64,000 nt of DNA, from assembly GCF_003955665.1 (NCBI RefSeq), contig NZ_RXHU01000034.1, positions 127,682-191,681 of the forward strand, given 5' to 3'. Position numbers and translations under genes: made by a program. Source of the stretch: Paenibacillus whitsoniae. Its GTDB lineage: Bacteria; Bacillota; Bacilli; Paenibacillales; NBRC-103111. The notes beneath the pieces are model-generated. The model was not told where the DNA came from. It saw nothing but the letters and a program-made list of their open reading frames with translations, and did no database searches. Below, one piece after another: positions 17,338 to 25,818 of the stretch. How positions within the stretch are numbered: the stretch's first letter is position 1; every line of letters starts with the position of its first letter.

Positions 17338-18444
17338 TTAATATACAATTCTTTTTGCTTTCAGAAACGTTTTTTTCCAGTATGCTTTATTAATATCCGT
17401 GATCTGTACGCCGTTCTTTGGCTCAGGAGAAGCATGGAGCATACGCATATTCCCGATATAGATCCCTACATGCCCGACGGTACGATTCGATTTAAAACGG
17501 CCCGGCACGTAGAAAAACATCAAGTCCCCTTTACGCAGCGACTTTCGGCTAACCAAATTGCCGCGCGTGCCCTGTTGGCGCGCTACCCGCGGCAGACTGA
17601 CGCCGTACTTGCCGTATACGTATTGCGTGAAAGTCGAGCAATCGAAGCGTCCGGTTTTCGGGTACGGCCCCGTTCCAAAAAGATATTTCACCCCGAGATA
17701 CTGCTTGCCTTTTTGAATCATGGCATTGATATTCACATTTTTCAGCACAGGGATGTCCTGTTCATTCCCCCATGTTGTCCAGGCCGGCAGGGCTTTGTCT
17801 AGCTGTGGGCCTAAGGCTTCCGCATTCTCGTCGCCGCGGAACGGATCTGCAGGATCATCGTTGAAGTCCAAATCGGGCGAAGTACCGGCCGGATCAGGAG
17901 CGTCCTCGTTCGGAGGCGTCGAAATGGTCGAAGGATGGATGCGCAATTCCTGATTTCTCACTTCGAACGACATATCATCCTGAAACAGATCCCCTACCGC
18001 AGATACTGGCAAATAGGCATTGTCGCCTTCTTGGACGACCGCATGTCCGAGCTGGATTTCAGCGCCGTCTTTTACCGCTTTGTTCGTATTCATGATCAGT
18101 TCGAAATTCGCATCATTATCGCCAATCTGCAGCTTCGTGTGGCCGTCTTCCCAATTGGATTGGTAATTAAGCGTTTGAATGAGCTGCGAAACCGGAATAT
18201 AGTTGGTGCTGCCGATCACCTTAATGGGAATGACCGCATCCTCGTTAGTTCCTTGCGCGATAATGCCGCCGCCCTTCCGTGATAAGCTGCGCGCCGAATT
18301 GCCGTTCGTTGTCGACTGAGCTTTGGGCTTCGTCGTCGGCGATGGGGTACTGCTTGGGCTTGCTCCATCCTTCCCACAGGCCGTCACCGTTAAGAGCACA
18401 AAGACCATACCGCCAGCCGCCGCTGCTTTCCATATCCTCCACAT
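17338..18444 (-). CDS. NlpC/P60 family cell-wall hydrolase, lipoprotein
   Basis: A 368-residue lipoprotein (lipobox VTAC near residue 22). An Ala/Ser/Thr linker follows, then a copper-amine-oxidase-N-like domain (about 75-165), a Pro/Asp-rich linker, and a C-terminal NlpC/P60 endopeptidase domain (about 235-368). Catalytic residues are visible: Cys in RFDCSTFTQYVYG, His in VGHVGIYIG and a polar third residue in LHASPEP. It probably cuts gamma-D-Glu-diamino acid bonds in peptidoglycan outside the cell. AGGAG lies 10 nt before the ATG. A conserved non-coding element (18563-18688) lies upstream. Confidence 0.9.
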   Translation of the reverse strand: MWRIWKAAAAGGMVFVLLTVTACGKDGASPSSTPSPTTKPKAQSTTNGNSARSLSRKGGGIIAQGTNEDAVIPIKVIGSTNYIPVSQLIQTLNYQSNWEDGHTKLQIGDNDANFELIMNTNKAVKDGAEIQLGHAVVQEGDNAYLPVSAVGDLFQDDMSFEVRNQELRIHPSTISTPPNEDAPDPAGTSPDLDFNDDPADPFRGDENAEALGPQLDKALPAWTTWGNEQDIPVLKNVNINAMIQKGKQYLGVKYLFGTGPYPKTGRFDCSTFTQYVYGKYGVSLPRVARQQGTRGNLVSRKSLRKGDLMFFYVPGRFKSNRTVGHVGIYIGNMRMLHASPEPKNGVQITDINKAYWKKTFLKAKRIVY

Positions 18445-18562
18445 GCGCTTCTCTCTCCTTCAGGAATCCATTGTTATCCTTCATAGAGTGAAGCAAGCGG
18501 GGGGCAAATATGCGCCAACTCCCGCCCAAAGGCATGGTGCTTACTGGAAAGAAAACTACTTT

Positions 18563-18688
18563 GGTACCTGCTGTGGTGGGCATATGAATCCTGCGGGGCG
18601 GAAAGCGAGGGGCACACGAATGCGGCACACTAGGAAAGTTCCTGCTTATTTGCAGGTTTTGATAACCAGCCTCTCGAAAGGCACCTCA
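18563..18688. repeat. Conserved element, copy A (paired with 35369-35442)
   Basis: Read on the plus strand, GGTACCT is followed by TGGTGGGCAT, GAATCCTGCGG and, at the far end, CTCGAA and AGGCACCTC. The second copy lies 16.8 kb away in the same orientation with the same ordered blocks but a shorter middle. GGTACC can pair with GGCACC across the element, as in a structured RNA. The two copies lie on either side of the tailocin cluster. I do not recognise a riboswitch family. Confidence 0.5.
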
Positions 18689-18694
18689 TACTGA

Positions 18695-19228
18695 TTACGA
18701 CGCTCGAAAAAGACCTTTGATCCAGTTAAAAAAATCGCCTAGAATCGGTATCAATCCAATCCCGTGCTGACCGATCGCTACAATGGCATAGGCCGATTCG
18801 CCAATGCCGATGACACCTACCGCGGTTTGACCAATGGCGACCGCGCCTAGCGCCGCTTCCCCGATGGCAACAGCGCCTGCGGCCCAATGTCCTATGGCGA
18901 CCGCCCCAACGGATAGCCAACCGGAGACGGCAACAGCCCCTCCTGCCAAGTAATGCGTGACCGCAACGGCACCCAAAGACAGCAGCCAAGAAATCGCAAC
19001 GGCCCCAATCGATATGAGCCCGAAGGCTACGCCTCCGGCTGAAATCAGGCCAATCGCGATATCCCCGACTGCGATAAGTCCGATGGCCACCTTTTTCCTG
19101 CCCGTGTGCGCTCCGCCGATCCGAATGCTGATCAGCGGAAGCGACGGCGACGGCCACTGATAATCAATCTCCCGTTGATTCCACCTACTCGTCTCCCACA
19201 TCCCGTTATGCCAGCTCCGTTTGTGCAT
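18695..19228 (-). CDS. Glycine-rich repeat protein (GAVAIG-type repeats)
   Basis: A 177-residue protein. After about 45 residues it consists of a run of about 18 short repeats with the pattern (G)(A/V)(V/I)A(I/V/F)G, for example GAVAIGHW, GAVAIGEA, GAVAIGQT, before a C-terminal FFNWIKGLF amphipathic tail. The regular spacing of Gly and small hydrophobics suggests either a beta-solenoid or glycine-zipper membrane packing. Function unknown. The ATG at 19228 follows GGAGG by 9 nt. It lies just outside the tail cluster, and membership is uncertain. Confidence 0.72.
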   Translation of the reverse strand: MHKRSWHNGMWETSRWNQREIDYQWPSPSLPLISIRIGGAHTGRKKVAIGLIAVGDIAIGLISAGGVAFGLISIGAVAISWLLSLGAVAVTHYLAGGAVAVSGWLSVGAVAIGHWAAGAVAIGEAALGAVAIGQTAVGVIGIGESAYAIVAIGQHGIGLIPILGDFFNWIKGLFRAS

Positions 19229-19343
19229 CGTACATAACCTCCAAGGTATCACCGTTTAAATTCGTTATATATAAGCATAGCATGTCTTTAGGGGTTGTAG
19301 AACCGTCCACAGGTCCCTGTGATCTCGGTCTCGGGACGGAGCT

Positions 19344-19967
19344 CTATTCAAAAGGAAGACCCGCTGCAAGCCTTAGTTGGTTCGCAAGCCAGTTATAGTA
19401 GGTCTTCTGCTCTTGCAACTTGTCCGTTGCTGTTGCGTCGTCTTGGCACGCCTTTTGTGCCTTATCCGCTTCGTGCCAAGCCGGTCCAATCCACGTATTG
19501 ATAATCGTATTTGCGACACCCGGGTCTAATTTCAAGCTTTCCTCCTCCGCTCTTTGCAGTGTAAAGCCTTGCTGTTGGTTGCTGATCAGAATCTTAACCA
19601 ACTTGTTCGCATAATTAGGATCTGTCGCCCATCCCGCGGCAGCGATCGCCTGGATCTGATCCATTTCAGTCAACTTCCATCTGACGTCGGCATACCGTCT
19701 GTTTTGAAGAATAAAATCCACATATCCCTCAATAGGGTCATCATACTTGATATAAAAGCCTCCTTCGGAGGCAGGGCGGGGCGTCCCCTTCAGGGACTGA
19801 CTCATATAAGGCTGCCACGTCTGGCCCGCGATATTATTGTTGACGCGCAGATTTGAACTCGTAAAGTTGCCGGTTTCAAGCTGCCACTGGGCTAAAATGA
19901 CTGTCGGAAACCAGCCTATTTCCAGGCTAGCTTCCCTGGCCTTGTTCCACCAATCAATCATGTTCAT
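19344..19967 (-). CDS. Endolysin, GH73 glucosaminidase domain
   Basis: A 207-residue protein. Residues 1-150 match the mannosyl-glycoprotein endo-beta-N-acetylglucosaminidase (GH73) family, with the catalytic Glu in QWQLETGNFTSS and the WATDPNYANKL motif. The C-terminal 55 residues are a helical extension rather than a known wall-binding repeat. There is no signal peptide, so release needs the holin encoded just upstream; the two genes overlap (ATGA). It would lyse the producer to free the tail particles. Confidence 0.9.
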   Translation of the reverse strand: MNMIDWWNKAREASLEIGWFPTVILAQWQLETGNFTSSNLRVNNNIAGQTWQPYMSQSLKGTPRPASEGGFYIKYDDPIEGYVDFILQNRRYADVRWKLTEMDQIQAIAAAGWATDPNYANKLVKILISNQQQGFTLQRAEEESLKLDPGVANTIINTWIGPAWHEADKAQKACQDDATATDKLQEQKTYYNWLANQLRLAAGLPFE

Positions 19968-20356
19968 TTGGATGTGCCACCGACTTTACTTTTGATTAGC
20001 CGAATCGCTTCTCGCAATGGCTTGGGAAGCGGCAGCCCCAGCTTGCCGTAATTTTCACTGATCGAAATCAATTCGTTCGCTAAAAATGAATAAATAGCCC
20101 CCTGCATAATTATCGTTGTTCCTTGAACCTGGTCGAGCCGATGCGCGAGCATGATTGCGGTAAACATGAGCGCTTTTTTAATAAGCCCCCAGAAGCCGAT
20201 GCTGCTTTGCGGCTGACCCGATTTAATCATGGCAAGAACGCCGGTGATATAGTCGACACCTGCGGCTATCGCCAATAAAACTAACAAACTCGTCCACCCC
20301 CCGAATGCATAGGCTCCCAATGCTACAAACAATGTCGACGCGATACTTTTTTCCAT
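19964..20356 (-). CDS. Phage holin (holin_4 / toxin-secretion holin family)
   Basis: A 130-residue protein with three to four hydrophobic helices and the family core ITGVLAMIKSGQPQSSIGFWGLIKKALMF, as in TcdE/BhlA-type holins. It would form pores that let the endolysin reach the wall. The ATG at 20356 is chosen because GGAGG lies 9 nt upstream; the TTG at 20362 is too close to it. Confidence 0.9.
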   Translation of the reverse strand: MEKSIASTLFVALGAYAFGGWTSLLVLLAIAAGVDYITGVLAMIKSGQPQSSIGFWGLIKKALMFTAIMLAHRLDQVQGTTIIMQGAIYSFLANELISISENYGKLGLPLPKPLREAIRLIKSKVGGTSK

Positions 20357-20444
20357 CCTCAACCACCTCCATTTCTAGTTAACAAGTTGGCTGCGAAAAT
20401 CGTAAAGCCCTCGAACATGTAATTTTCGTAAAGTTACAGGAATG

Positions 20445-20485
20445 AAAAAGACGACTGAACCGAATTCACGGATAGCCGTCTTTAT
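20445..20485 (-). terminator. Hairpin between fibre and lysis genes
   Basis: On the minus strand AAGACGGCT...AGTCGTCTT encloses a CCG-TGAATT-CGG stem and is followed by TTTTC. It would separate or attenuate expression of the lysis pair. Confidence 0.65.
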
Positions 20486-20512
20486 TTACATCAATAGTAT
20501 GATTGCTTCCAC

Positions 20513-23206
20513 CTACGTACCCAATAGCGCCGTTCTTAAATCTAGCCAATGTTGGCCTTTGCGGTTCTTCGTCGTGTCGATCACCGTATCAGGTGCCCAT
20601 GAAGGTGCTGCCGTAGACAGCACTGTGTAAATGTCCGTGATTGCCTGTCTCAACTCAATTAAATGGACAGCCCTGACGTTTGTGGCCGATGCCCCGTTCG
20701 TCCAGTCTTGAATCGAAGTATCTGTCCATGCTGCAGCAGCCAAGCCCCGCGCCTGTCGGATTGCGTTAACTTTTGTTCGCAAATCATCTATCGTACGCTT
20801 GCTAATCGCTGTATCGTCTGCCACAATGACAGTAGGCCACGAAACGGCCTGAATCGTAAATGCCGCCGTCGCGCTCCACGTCCCCCAATCCTTGCCATCG
20901 TACGCCCTGATCCTGACGTAACGTGTGCCCGTTGACAAATCAGCTTGCGGCGTATAATAGCCTATGCTGCCGCTTGGTAAGCTGGTCGCGCTCCAACCCG
21001 CAGAAACAGCGCTTGACGTTGTGTCAATTAGCGTCGAAGAGAAGTCATTGACGGCGCTCACCTGAATTTGAAAATTAGTCAATGTGGCGTCGTTGGCATC
21101 CGTTACTGTAAACTTAAATTTAGGTCGCTTGTTGAGCGTATAGCCCAAGGCTGATAGATTGACCGATGTCGAAACGGAATAGCTGTTCGTTGTGAATGTC
21201 GTATAGTTCAACGTACTAACATTTCCGGCGTTGTCCGTATACGTCACTCCCCATCTATACTGTGTCGCAGGTGTTAACCCTGTCATGTTGTTTGTAAGGC
21301 CGACAACCGATTTAGGATAGCCGGACACGTTAATCCATGAACTCCCGTTCCATTGCTGTAAATACAGGGTTGTGAGCAGCAGGCCGGACGATGGCGCGGG
21401 ATCGTTAAAAGCTGACCACGAAACGCCGTTAGAAGTCGCATATACTACGCCGTTTGTTTGCGTCGGCGCGTTTGGCGCTAATGTGTCGGTTGTAACTGTT
21501 GAGGCGGCGCTAGGTATGCCCCAATTTCCCGCGTTATCTTGGTAAACCACGTAAACGCGGTATTGCGTGTTAGCCGTTAGTCCTGTTATCGTGTATGACG
21601 TTTGACCAACAGCCATTTGTGTAGTTTGTATCCTTGTATTTCCGGCCGCATTATCAACGCATACATAAGCGCCGCCCGCTTGCCCTGAACTCGGCACCGG
21701 ATCACTAAACGCGGAAAATGTAATTGCTGCTGTCGTGCCTGTTACGGTTCCAATTGTATGCGTCGGTTGATTGGGAATTACTGTATCAATTAATGTCGGC
21801 GTACTTCTCCCGCCGAAATTAGGATCTGGCCCCGCTCCGTTGGCGATATTAACCGTGCCTGATGCGTCCCACACCTTGACCCTAAAATAATAATTCCCAT
21901 CCGCTGTTATAACCCCTGCGGGTATCGTGTAACTCGTTGCAGCCCCCGCGATATAACCAGAGTCCCATAGCTGCACTGTGTAGGAACTGTTGACAATACT
22001 AACGGCAAACCCCGCTTGCGTGTCCCCACTGTCTGGATCGCTAAATGTCCATGAAATTGTAGGCGTCCGCGTATTTGCGTATGCTGTCGGGCTTGTTACT
22101 GTTGGCGCGTTCGGTGCTGTATTAGCGACATAAGTAAATACTCTTGCGCCTGTTGATGATGCTCGGTAAGAAGCACCAACGATAGGAGAATACCCAACAC
22201 TTCCGTTAGAATGTTTGACGAATCCGTTATAAGTCGTATACGTTGAACCAATTAATATAGGCGCATTTCCGACCGTTCCGTTGTTCGTGATTGTTTTGTA
22301 ATAAACCGTACCCGTTGAACCGCCTGTAATAATAAAATAAATGTGAATTGTGCCTGAACTGTCCATCATGTAATGGTAGTAATAGCTTCCCGCAACGCCG
22401 AGCGTTGTCGAAAGTGTTTGCGTCCATGATGAACCGTCAAAACGGTTTATAGTAATCGTACCGCCTGAATTTGTAAGTATCACATGGTAAAGTTTGTTGT
22501 CTGTTGGATTTACAAATAATTGACCGCCTACAGGAGAAGCAGAAGCAACGGACGGGTATGCAATTTCTGTATACGTCATTGCATTAGAGTCAATTTTTCC
22601 AATCATGTAATTTGGGTATGAATACACTGGATAATAAACATATCCGCCTAATTCTACAGGCTCGGCCATACCATATTGCGGCGTGTACGATGACGTTCTC
22701 CACAATGAAAATGTACCATTCCAAGTACCTTGGTATAGACTGTATGTGTATGTGTCCCCACTTTCTCCGTCATGATAGGTTACGGAAACAAATATTTTGC
22801 CGTTTGATGCCATGACGGGATAAGCCGCCGTTGGAACATACCCGTAGGCGAGACTTCTTGACCACGAATTAGCTGACGTAACTTGGGAACCCACTGTAAT
22901 TGCCGCCATATCGAAGCCGCCAATAGAAACAGTATCATAAGAACCCGCACCACCTGACGTTCCAAGAACATACGTATCACAAACCGTAATGTAAGATTTC
23001 ACCATAACTGATGTTGAAGTAAGATCAACCCAACAATGTAAATAGAATGACGCTCCCTTGTCTTGGGAAACCCAAAATTGTAATCTATTATTATTGGTTC
23101 TATTTGTGTAAAAAACCCAACCATTACTAAGATAATAAAAATCCTGTATAGTATAGTCGGCCCCGCTTGGGAACATTTCGACATAAGTAAGTAAGCTAGA
23201 AGCCAT
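20513..23206 (-). CDS. Large tail fibre / receptor-binding protein with propeller-like head and fibronectin-III-like repeats
   Basis: An 897-residue protein. Residues about 1-360 are Trp/Tyr/Gly-rich with repeated W...D and G..Y strands, resembling a beta-propeller. From about 362 onwards there are four Ig/fibronectin-like units, several starting with TAPNAPT or similar (about 362, 475, 578, 672). Residues about 787-897 form a helical end domain (ISKRTIDDLRTKVNAIRQARG..., RAVHLIELRQAI). Position before the lysis genes and after baseplate genes fits XkdV. It probably sets target specificity. The N-terminal coding sequence is distinctly AT-richer than neighbouring genes, suggesting module exchange. 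Confidence 0.82.
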   Translation of the reverse strand: MASSLLTYVEMFPSGADYTIQDFYYLSNGWVFYTNRTNNNRLQFWVSQDKGASFYLHCWVDLTSTSVMVKSYITVCDTYVLGTSGGAGSYDTVSIGGFDMAAITVGSQVTSANSWSRSLAYGYVPTAAYPVMASNGKIFVSVTYHDGESGDTYTYSLYQGTWNGTFSLWRTSSYTPQYGMAEPVELGGYVYYPVYSYPNYMIGKIDSNAMTYTEIAYPSVASASPVGGQLFVNPTDNKLYHVILTNSGGTITINRFDGSSWTQTLSTTLGVAGSYYYHYMMDSSGTIHIYFIITGGSTGTVYYKTITNNGTVGNAPILIGSTYTTYNGFVKHSNGSVGYSPIVGASYRASSTGARVFTYVANTAPNAPTVTSPTAYANTRTPTISWTFSDPDSGDTQAGFAVSIVNSSYTVQLWDSGYIAGAATSYTIPAGVITADGNYYFRVKVWDASGTVNIANGAGPDPNFGGRSTPTLIDTVIPNQPTHTIGTVTGTTAAITFSAFSDPVPSSGQAGGAYVCVDNAAGNTRIQTTQMAVGQTSYTITGLTANTQYRVYVVYQDNAGNWGIPSAASTVTTDTLAPNAPTQTNGVVYATSNGVSWSAFNDPAPSSGLLLTTLYLQQWNGSSWINVSGYPKSVVGLTNNMTGLTPATQYRWGVTYTDNAGNVSTLNYTTFTTNSYSVSTSVNLSALGYTLNKRPKFKFTVTDANDATLTNFQIQVSAVNDFSSTLIDTTSSAVSAGWSATSLPSGSIGYYTPQADLSTGTRYVRIRAYDGKDWGTWSATAAFTIQAVSWPTVIVADDTAISKRTIDDLRTKVNAIRQARGLAAAAWTDTSIQDWTNGASATNVRAVHLIELRQAITDIYTVLSTAAPSWAPDTVIDTTKNRKGQHWLDLRTALLGT

Positions 23207-23221
23207 TCAGTATTTCACCCC

Positions 23222-23485
23222 TTACGGCGCATATTTTTTAGCTAATGCAACCTGCGCCTCAACCCACTGCTTCGTCGCCGCATGCATGGCTGCAGTTGGA
23301 TCGGCTGGCAACATAACTCCGCTGCCAGTAAACACCGGATTATTCTTTGGGGCCTTCCCCGCAACCGCTGCATCTAAAGCATCCATATTGTCATCAATCA
23401 GCGTTTTCAGGTTAACGTAGGTCGTCGTTGGTGAACTACGGTCAACTTTGTTTAATCCAAGATTCGGAGTAGTAGGCGTGGCCAT
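23222..23485 (-). CDS. Small tail-fibre-associated protein
   Basis: An 87-residue protein beginning MATPTTPNLGLNKVDRSSPT, an opening common to small phage tail proteins between baseplate and fibre. A YVNLKTLIDDNMDALDAAV helix and a C-terminal helix (AATKQWVEAQVALAKKYA) are visible. Its role is probably connection of the fibre to the baseplate; this is inferred from position. GGGGTGATGTGGT precedes the ATG. Confidence 0.72.
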   Translation of the reverse strand: MATPTTPNLGLNKVDRSSPTTTYVNLKTLIDDNMDALDAAVAGKAPKNNPVFTGSGVMLPADPTAAMHAATKQWVEAQVALAKKYAP

Positions 23486-23491
23486 ACCACA

Positions 23492-24052
23492 TCACCCCCA
23501 TGCAAGATAGTCGAGCACTGTGTGCTCAAGCTGGTCAATCGTAAGCGCTTCTACCTCGGAAACAGAGAGGTATCGAAATGTATAAACAACTTCGAGATGT
23601 GCCGGTACAATATCGCCCACAGCAGCATAGACGTCGCTAATATTAGGAGGCGAACCGAGGACGCCAGAGAACCTCACTGTAATTTGATACAGAGACGGGT
23701 TTTCCGCGACATCAATTTCTCCATTTTGATAACTACTTACCACTTTCTTTAGCAGGTTGACCGTGACAGTTCCCGTCCCCCTGATCTTTGATTTAATCAC
23801 TGATCGCCGTTGATCGTATGGCTTTGCAATGTCCGTAGCGATACCAAGGAACTCCTCCCAATACGAAAGCCCCCATGTTGCTCGATCAACAAATGCCTGG
23901 TCAACTACACCACTGAGTACAGTGGACAAGTCGTCTACCTCCACGCCCTCTGTTTGAACAAGGGCTCTCGTCTCATAAATGCTGTCATAAAATTGCGGCA
24001 GCTCATTTAGCATTCTGGCGCCAGCCGGACTTGTAATATTGACATCAGACAC
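23492..24052 (-). CDS. Baseplate protein, DUF2313 family (XkdU/YmfQ-like)
   Basis: A 186-residue protein with the DUF2313 pattern: an N-terminal LNELPQFYDSIYETR segment, LSYWEEFLGIATDIAKPYDQRRSVIKSKIRG in the middle and an LEVVYTFRYL C-terminal strand. In Mu-like and PBSX-like tails it follows baseplate J (gp47) and belongs to the baseplate wedge. The start is GTG, overlapping the end of the baseplate J gene by 8 bp. Confidence 0.9.
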   Translation of the reverse strand: MSDVNITSPAGARMLNELPQFYDSIYETRALVQTEGVEVDDLSTVLSGVVDQAFVDRATWGLSYWEEFLGIATDIAKPYDQRRSVIKSKIRGTGTVTVNLLKKVVSSYQNGEIDVAENPSLYQITVRFSGVLGSPPNISDVYAAVGDIVPAHLEVVYTFRYLSVSEVEALTIDQLEHTVLDYLAWG

Positions 24053-25106
24053 TTAGCGTCACCGTCCCCAAAACACCTAGAGCTTCGGCATCAATGCTTG
24101 CATTCCCACTAGCTCCATTGAGCAACAGCGACGAATAATCGGCCACGCCAGCCACATTCAACAGCATAGCCCCGACGCGCGCATATTTCACAGATGGGTC
24201 GGAGCTAAAGGCAATATCGGCTAGGTATTCGGTCAGCGCTGATTCAAAATCGATTTGCACCTGAGAAAGTGTTCTCGAGCCGTCTAATGAGATTGTCCCT
24301 GTGATGTTAATCTCGACGCTTGTTGCAGCGACGACCGTCACGGCAGCACCGATTGGTGCTTGGCCGTCCCCAGTGCCAGCGCCCGGGTCAATGTAAGCCT
24401 GGACGTTCGAGACGAGCGCCGGACTCGCCGGCTGCTTGTTGGTGTCGATAATAATAACTTTGACTGTGCCAGGTCCGTCCCACAGCGGAATCACCTGCGC
24501 GCCGCCTACGCCGTCGACCTCCAAAGCCCATTTTTTATAATTCGCCTTGTTGCCGCTCGTTGTTGGCTCCCTAACCTCCGAGAAGAAACGTGCCCGATAA
24601 CTAGCGTCGCTCTCCCGCCCGGCGCCGGGGATGAGCACATCCGACAGGGTCGCACTCACCAGTCCGGCAATGTAATCGATGGGCAGCATGGTGCCATAGT
24701 GTTGATTTCCGACAACGCCTAGCGTCTCGCAGCGCATTTCAAATTGGCCGGCAGCTATTTTCGAAACGGCCGCATACGTCACTCCCGAGATGGAAAACCG
24801 GCTCCCGACAGGTACATCGAGCAGAACGCCTGCAGCCCCTGCAAACACGCCCTTCCTTACTGCGTAAGTCGCCTGATTTCGCGTCAGGCCAAACGGCTCG
24901 GTTAAATCATCCAGATGATCCTCTACAGCCGTTTGCGGAAATACAGAACGGAGTCCCATGTCCAATTCGACGTAAAGCTGGGCAAGCTCGGAAGCCGCAG
25001 GCGCCAAAGCATCATAGATCATACTCCCCTGGCGCTTGTCCACATCGTCCGGGATCCGATCCAACATGCGTCTCAAAATGACCGCGTAGCTTTGTGATTC
25101 ATACAT
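24045..25106 (-). CDS. Baseplate J/gp47 family protein (XkdT-like)
   Basis: A 353-residue protein of the baseplate J family (wedge component of contractile tails). The RMLDRIPDDVDKRQGSMIYDALAPAA opening, GVLLDVPVGSRFS and the RYRARFFSEVREPTTSGNKANYKKWALEVDGVGGAQV-like central block are typical. It follows the XkdS gene by 5 bp and overlaps the DUF2313 gene. Confidence 0.93.
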   Translation of the reverse strand: MYESQSYAVILRRMLDRIPDDVDKRQGSMIYDALAPAASELAQLYVELDMGLRSVFPQTAVEDHLDDLTEPFGLTRNQATYAVRKGVFAGAAGVLLDVPVGSRFSISGVTYAAVSKIAAGQFEMRCETLGVVGNQHYGTMLPIDYIAGLVSATLSDVLIPGAGRESDASYRARFFSEVREPTTSGNKANYKKWALEVDGVGGAQVIPLWDGPGTVKVIIIDTNKQPASPALVSNVQAYIDPGAGTGDGQAPIGAAVTVVAATSVEINITGTISLDGSRTLSQVQIDFESALTEYLADIAFSSDPSVKYARVGAMLLNVAGVADYSSLLLNGASGNASIDAEALGVLGTVTLSV

Positions 25107-25111
25107 CGGCG

Positions 25112-25504
25112 TTACACCTCTTTCCTCATTTCAAAATTCCCATAGATCGTGATAACCGTAAACGTTACGATTGCGGAATCACCATTCAGACGAATCGTCA
25201 GATCTTCAATAGCTTTAATCCGATCATCTTGGAGCAACGCCTCTTGAATCCGCCGGTTAAGCTCAGTCCGAACAAAAACCGCACTCTTCCCAATAAGTGA
25301 TTGCAGCTCGCAACCGTAGTCGGGCCCATAAATCAAATACGTAAATCGCTCTGTTTGCAAAATTTTATATACCGCTTGCCGTACCGCCTCCAACCCGTCC
25401 ACACGCCCAATGATTCGCCCCGCAACCGGATCGAGCGCATAGGTTACAGAAGGCTCCTCAACTTGCTGCAGCACTTTATTGCCAACTCCCCCAGAAGGAA
25501 TCAT
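25112..25504 (-). CDS. Phage tail protein DUF2634 (XkdS-like)
   Basis: A 130-residue protein with the gpW/gp25-like pattern of DUF2634: DPVAGRIIGRVDGLEAVRQAVYKILQTERF and the YGPDYGCELQSLIGK motif. It is probably a baseplate wedge component equivalent to gp25. It overlaps the upstream XkdR gene by 4 bp. Confidence 0.9.
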   Translation of the reverse strand: MIPSGGVGNKVLQQVEEPSVTYALDPVAGRIIGRVDGLEAVRQAVYKILQTERFTYLIYGPDYGCELQSLIGKSAVFVRTELNRRIQEALLQDDRIKAIEDLTIRLNGDSAIVTFTVITIYGNFEMRKEV

Positions 25505-25818
25505 GCCGACACCACCCGATCCAAAATCAAAAACTGCTGACCGCCCTGCAAGCGAAGCAATATCAAATCATCCCCGGCCTCAAGGCCGCGACGAATAACC
25601 AGCGGTTCCGGCAGCGCCTCACTCTCTACCCGATATGCCGTCAGACTCTCAGGCACAATCAAAAAATCCTCATCGAGCGCGAATCGTTGATCAACGAACA
25701 CCTCTAGAGGATCAATCCCTGTGACTTTTGCAAAAAGGAGCTGCAGCGGCTTCCCCGCCTCCGTCGCCCCAACGCCAACCTGTTTAATTAGGTTGTTCAG
25801 TTCCGCTATTTTTTTCAT
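25501..25818 (-). CDS. Phage tail protein DUF2577 (XkdR-like)
   Basis: A 105-residue protein with the VTGIDPLEVFVDQRFALDEDFLIVPE block of DUF2577. It is predicted to be part of the baseplate hub or spike and follows the XkdQ gene, overlapping it by 35 bp. GAGG lies 10 nt before the ATG inside the XkdQ frame. Confidence 0.88.
   Translation of the reverse strand: MKKIAELNNLIKQVGVGATEAGKPLQLLFAKVTGIDPLEVFVDQRFALDEDFLIVPESLTAYRVESEALPEPLVIRRGLEAGDDLILLRLQGGQQFLILDRVVSA

Noticed and set aside
18445..18694. Element A as a ydaO/c-di-AMP or cobalamin riboswitch for the NlpC gene
   Set aside because: The conserved blocks of these families are not present in either orientation; only the pairing of its two ends suggests a structured RNA.
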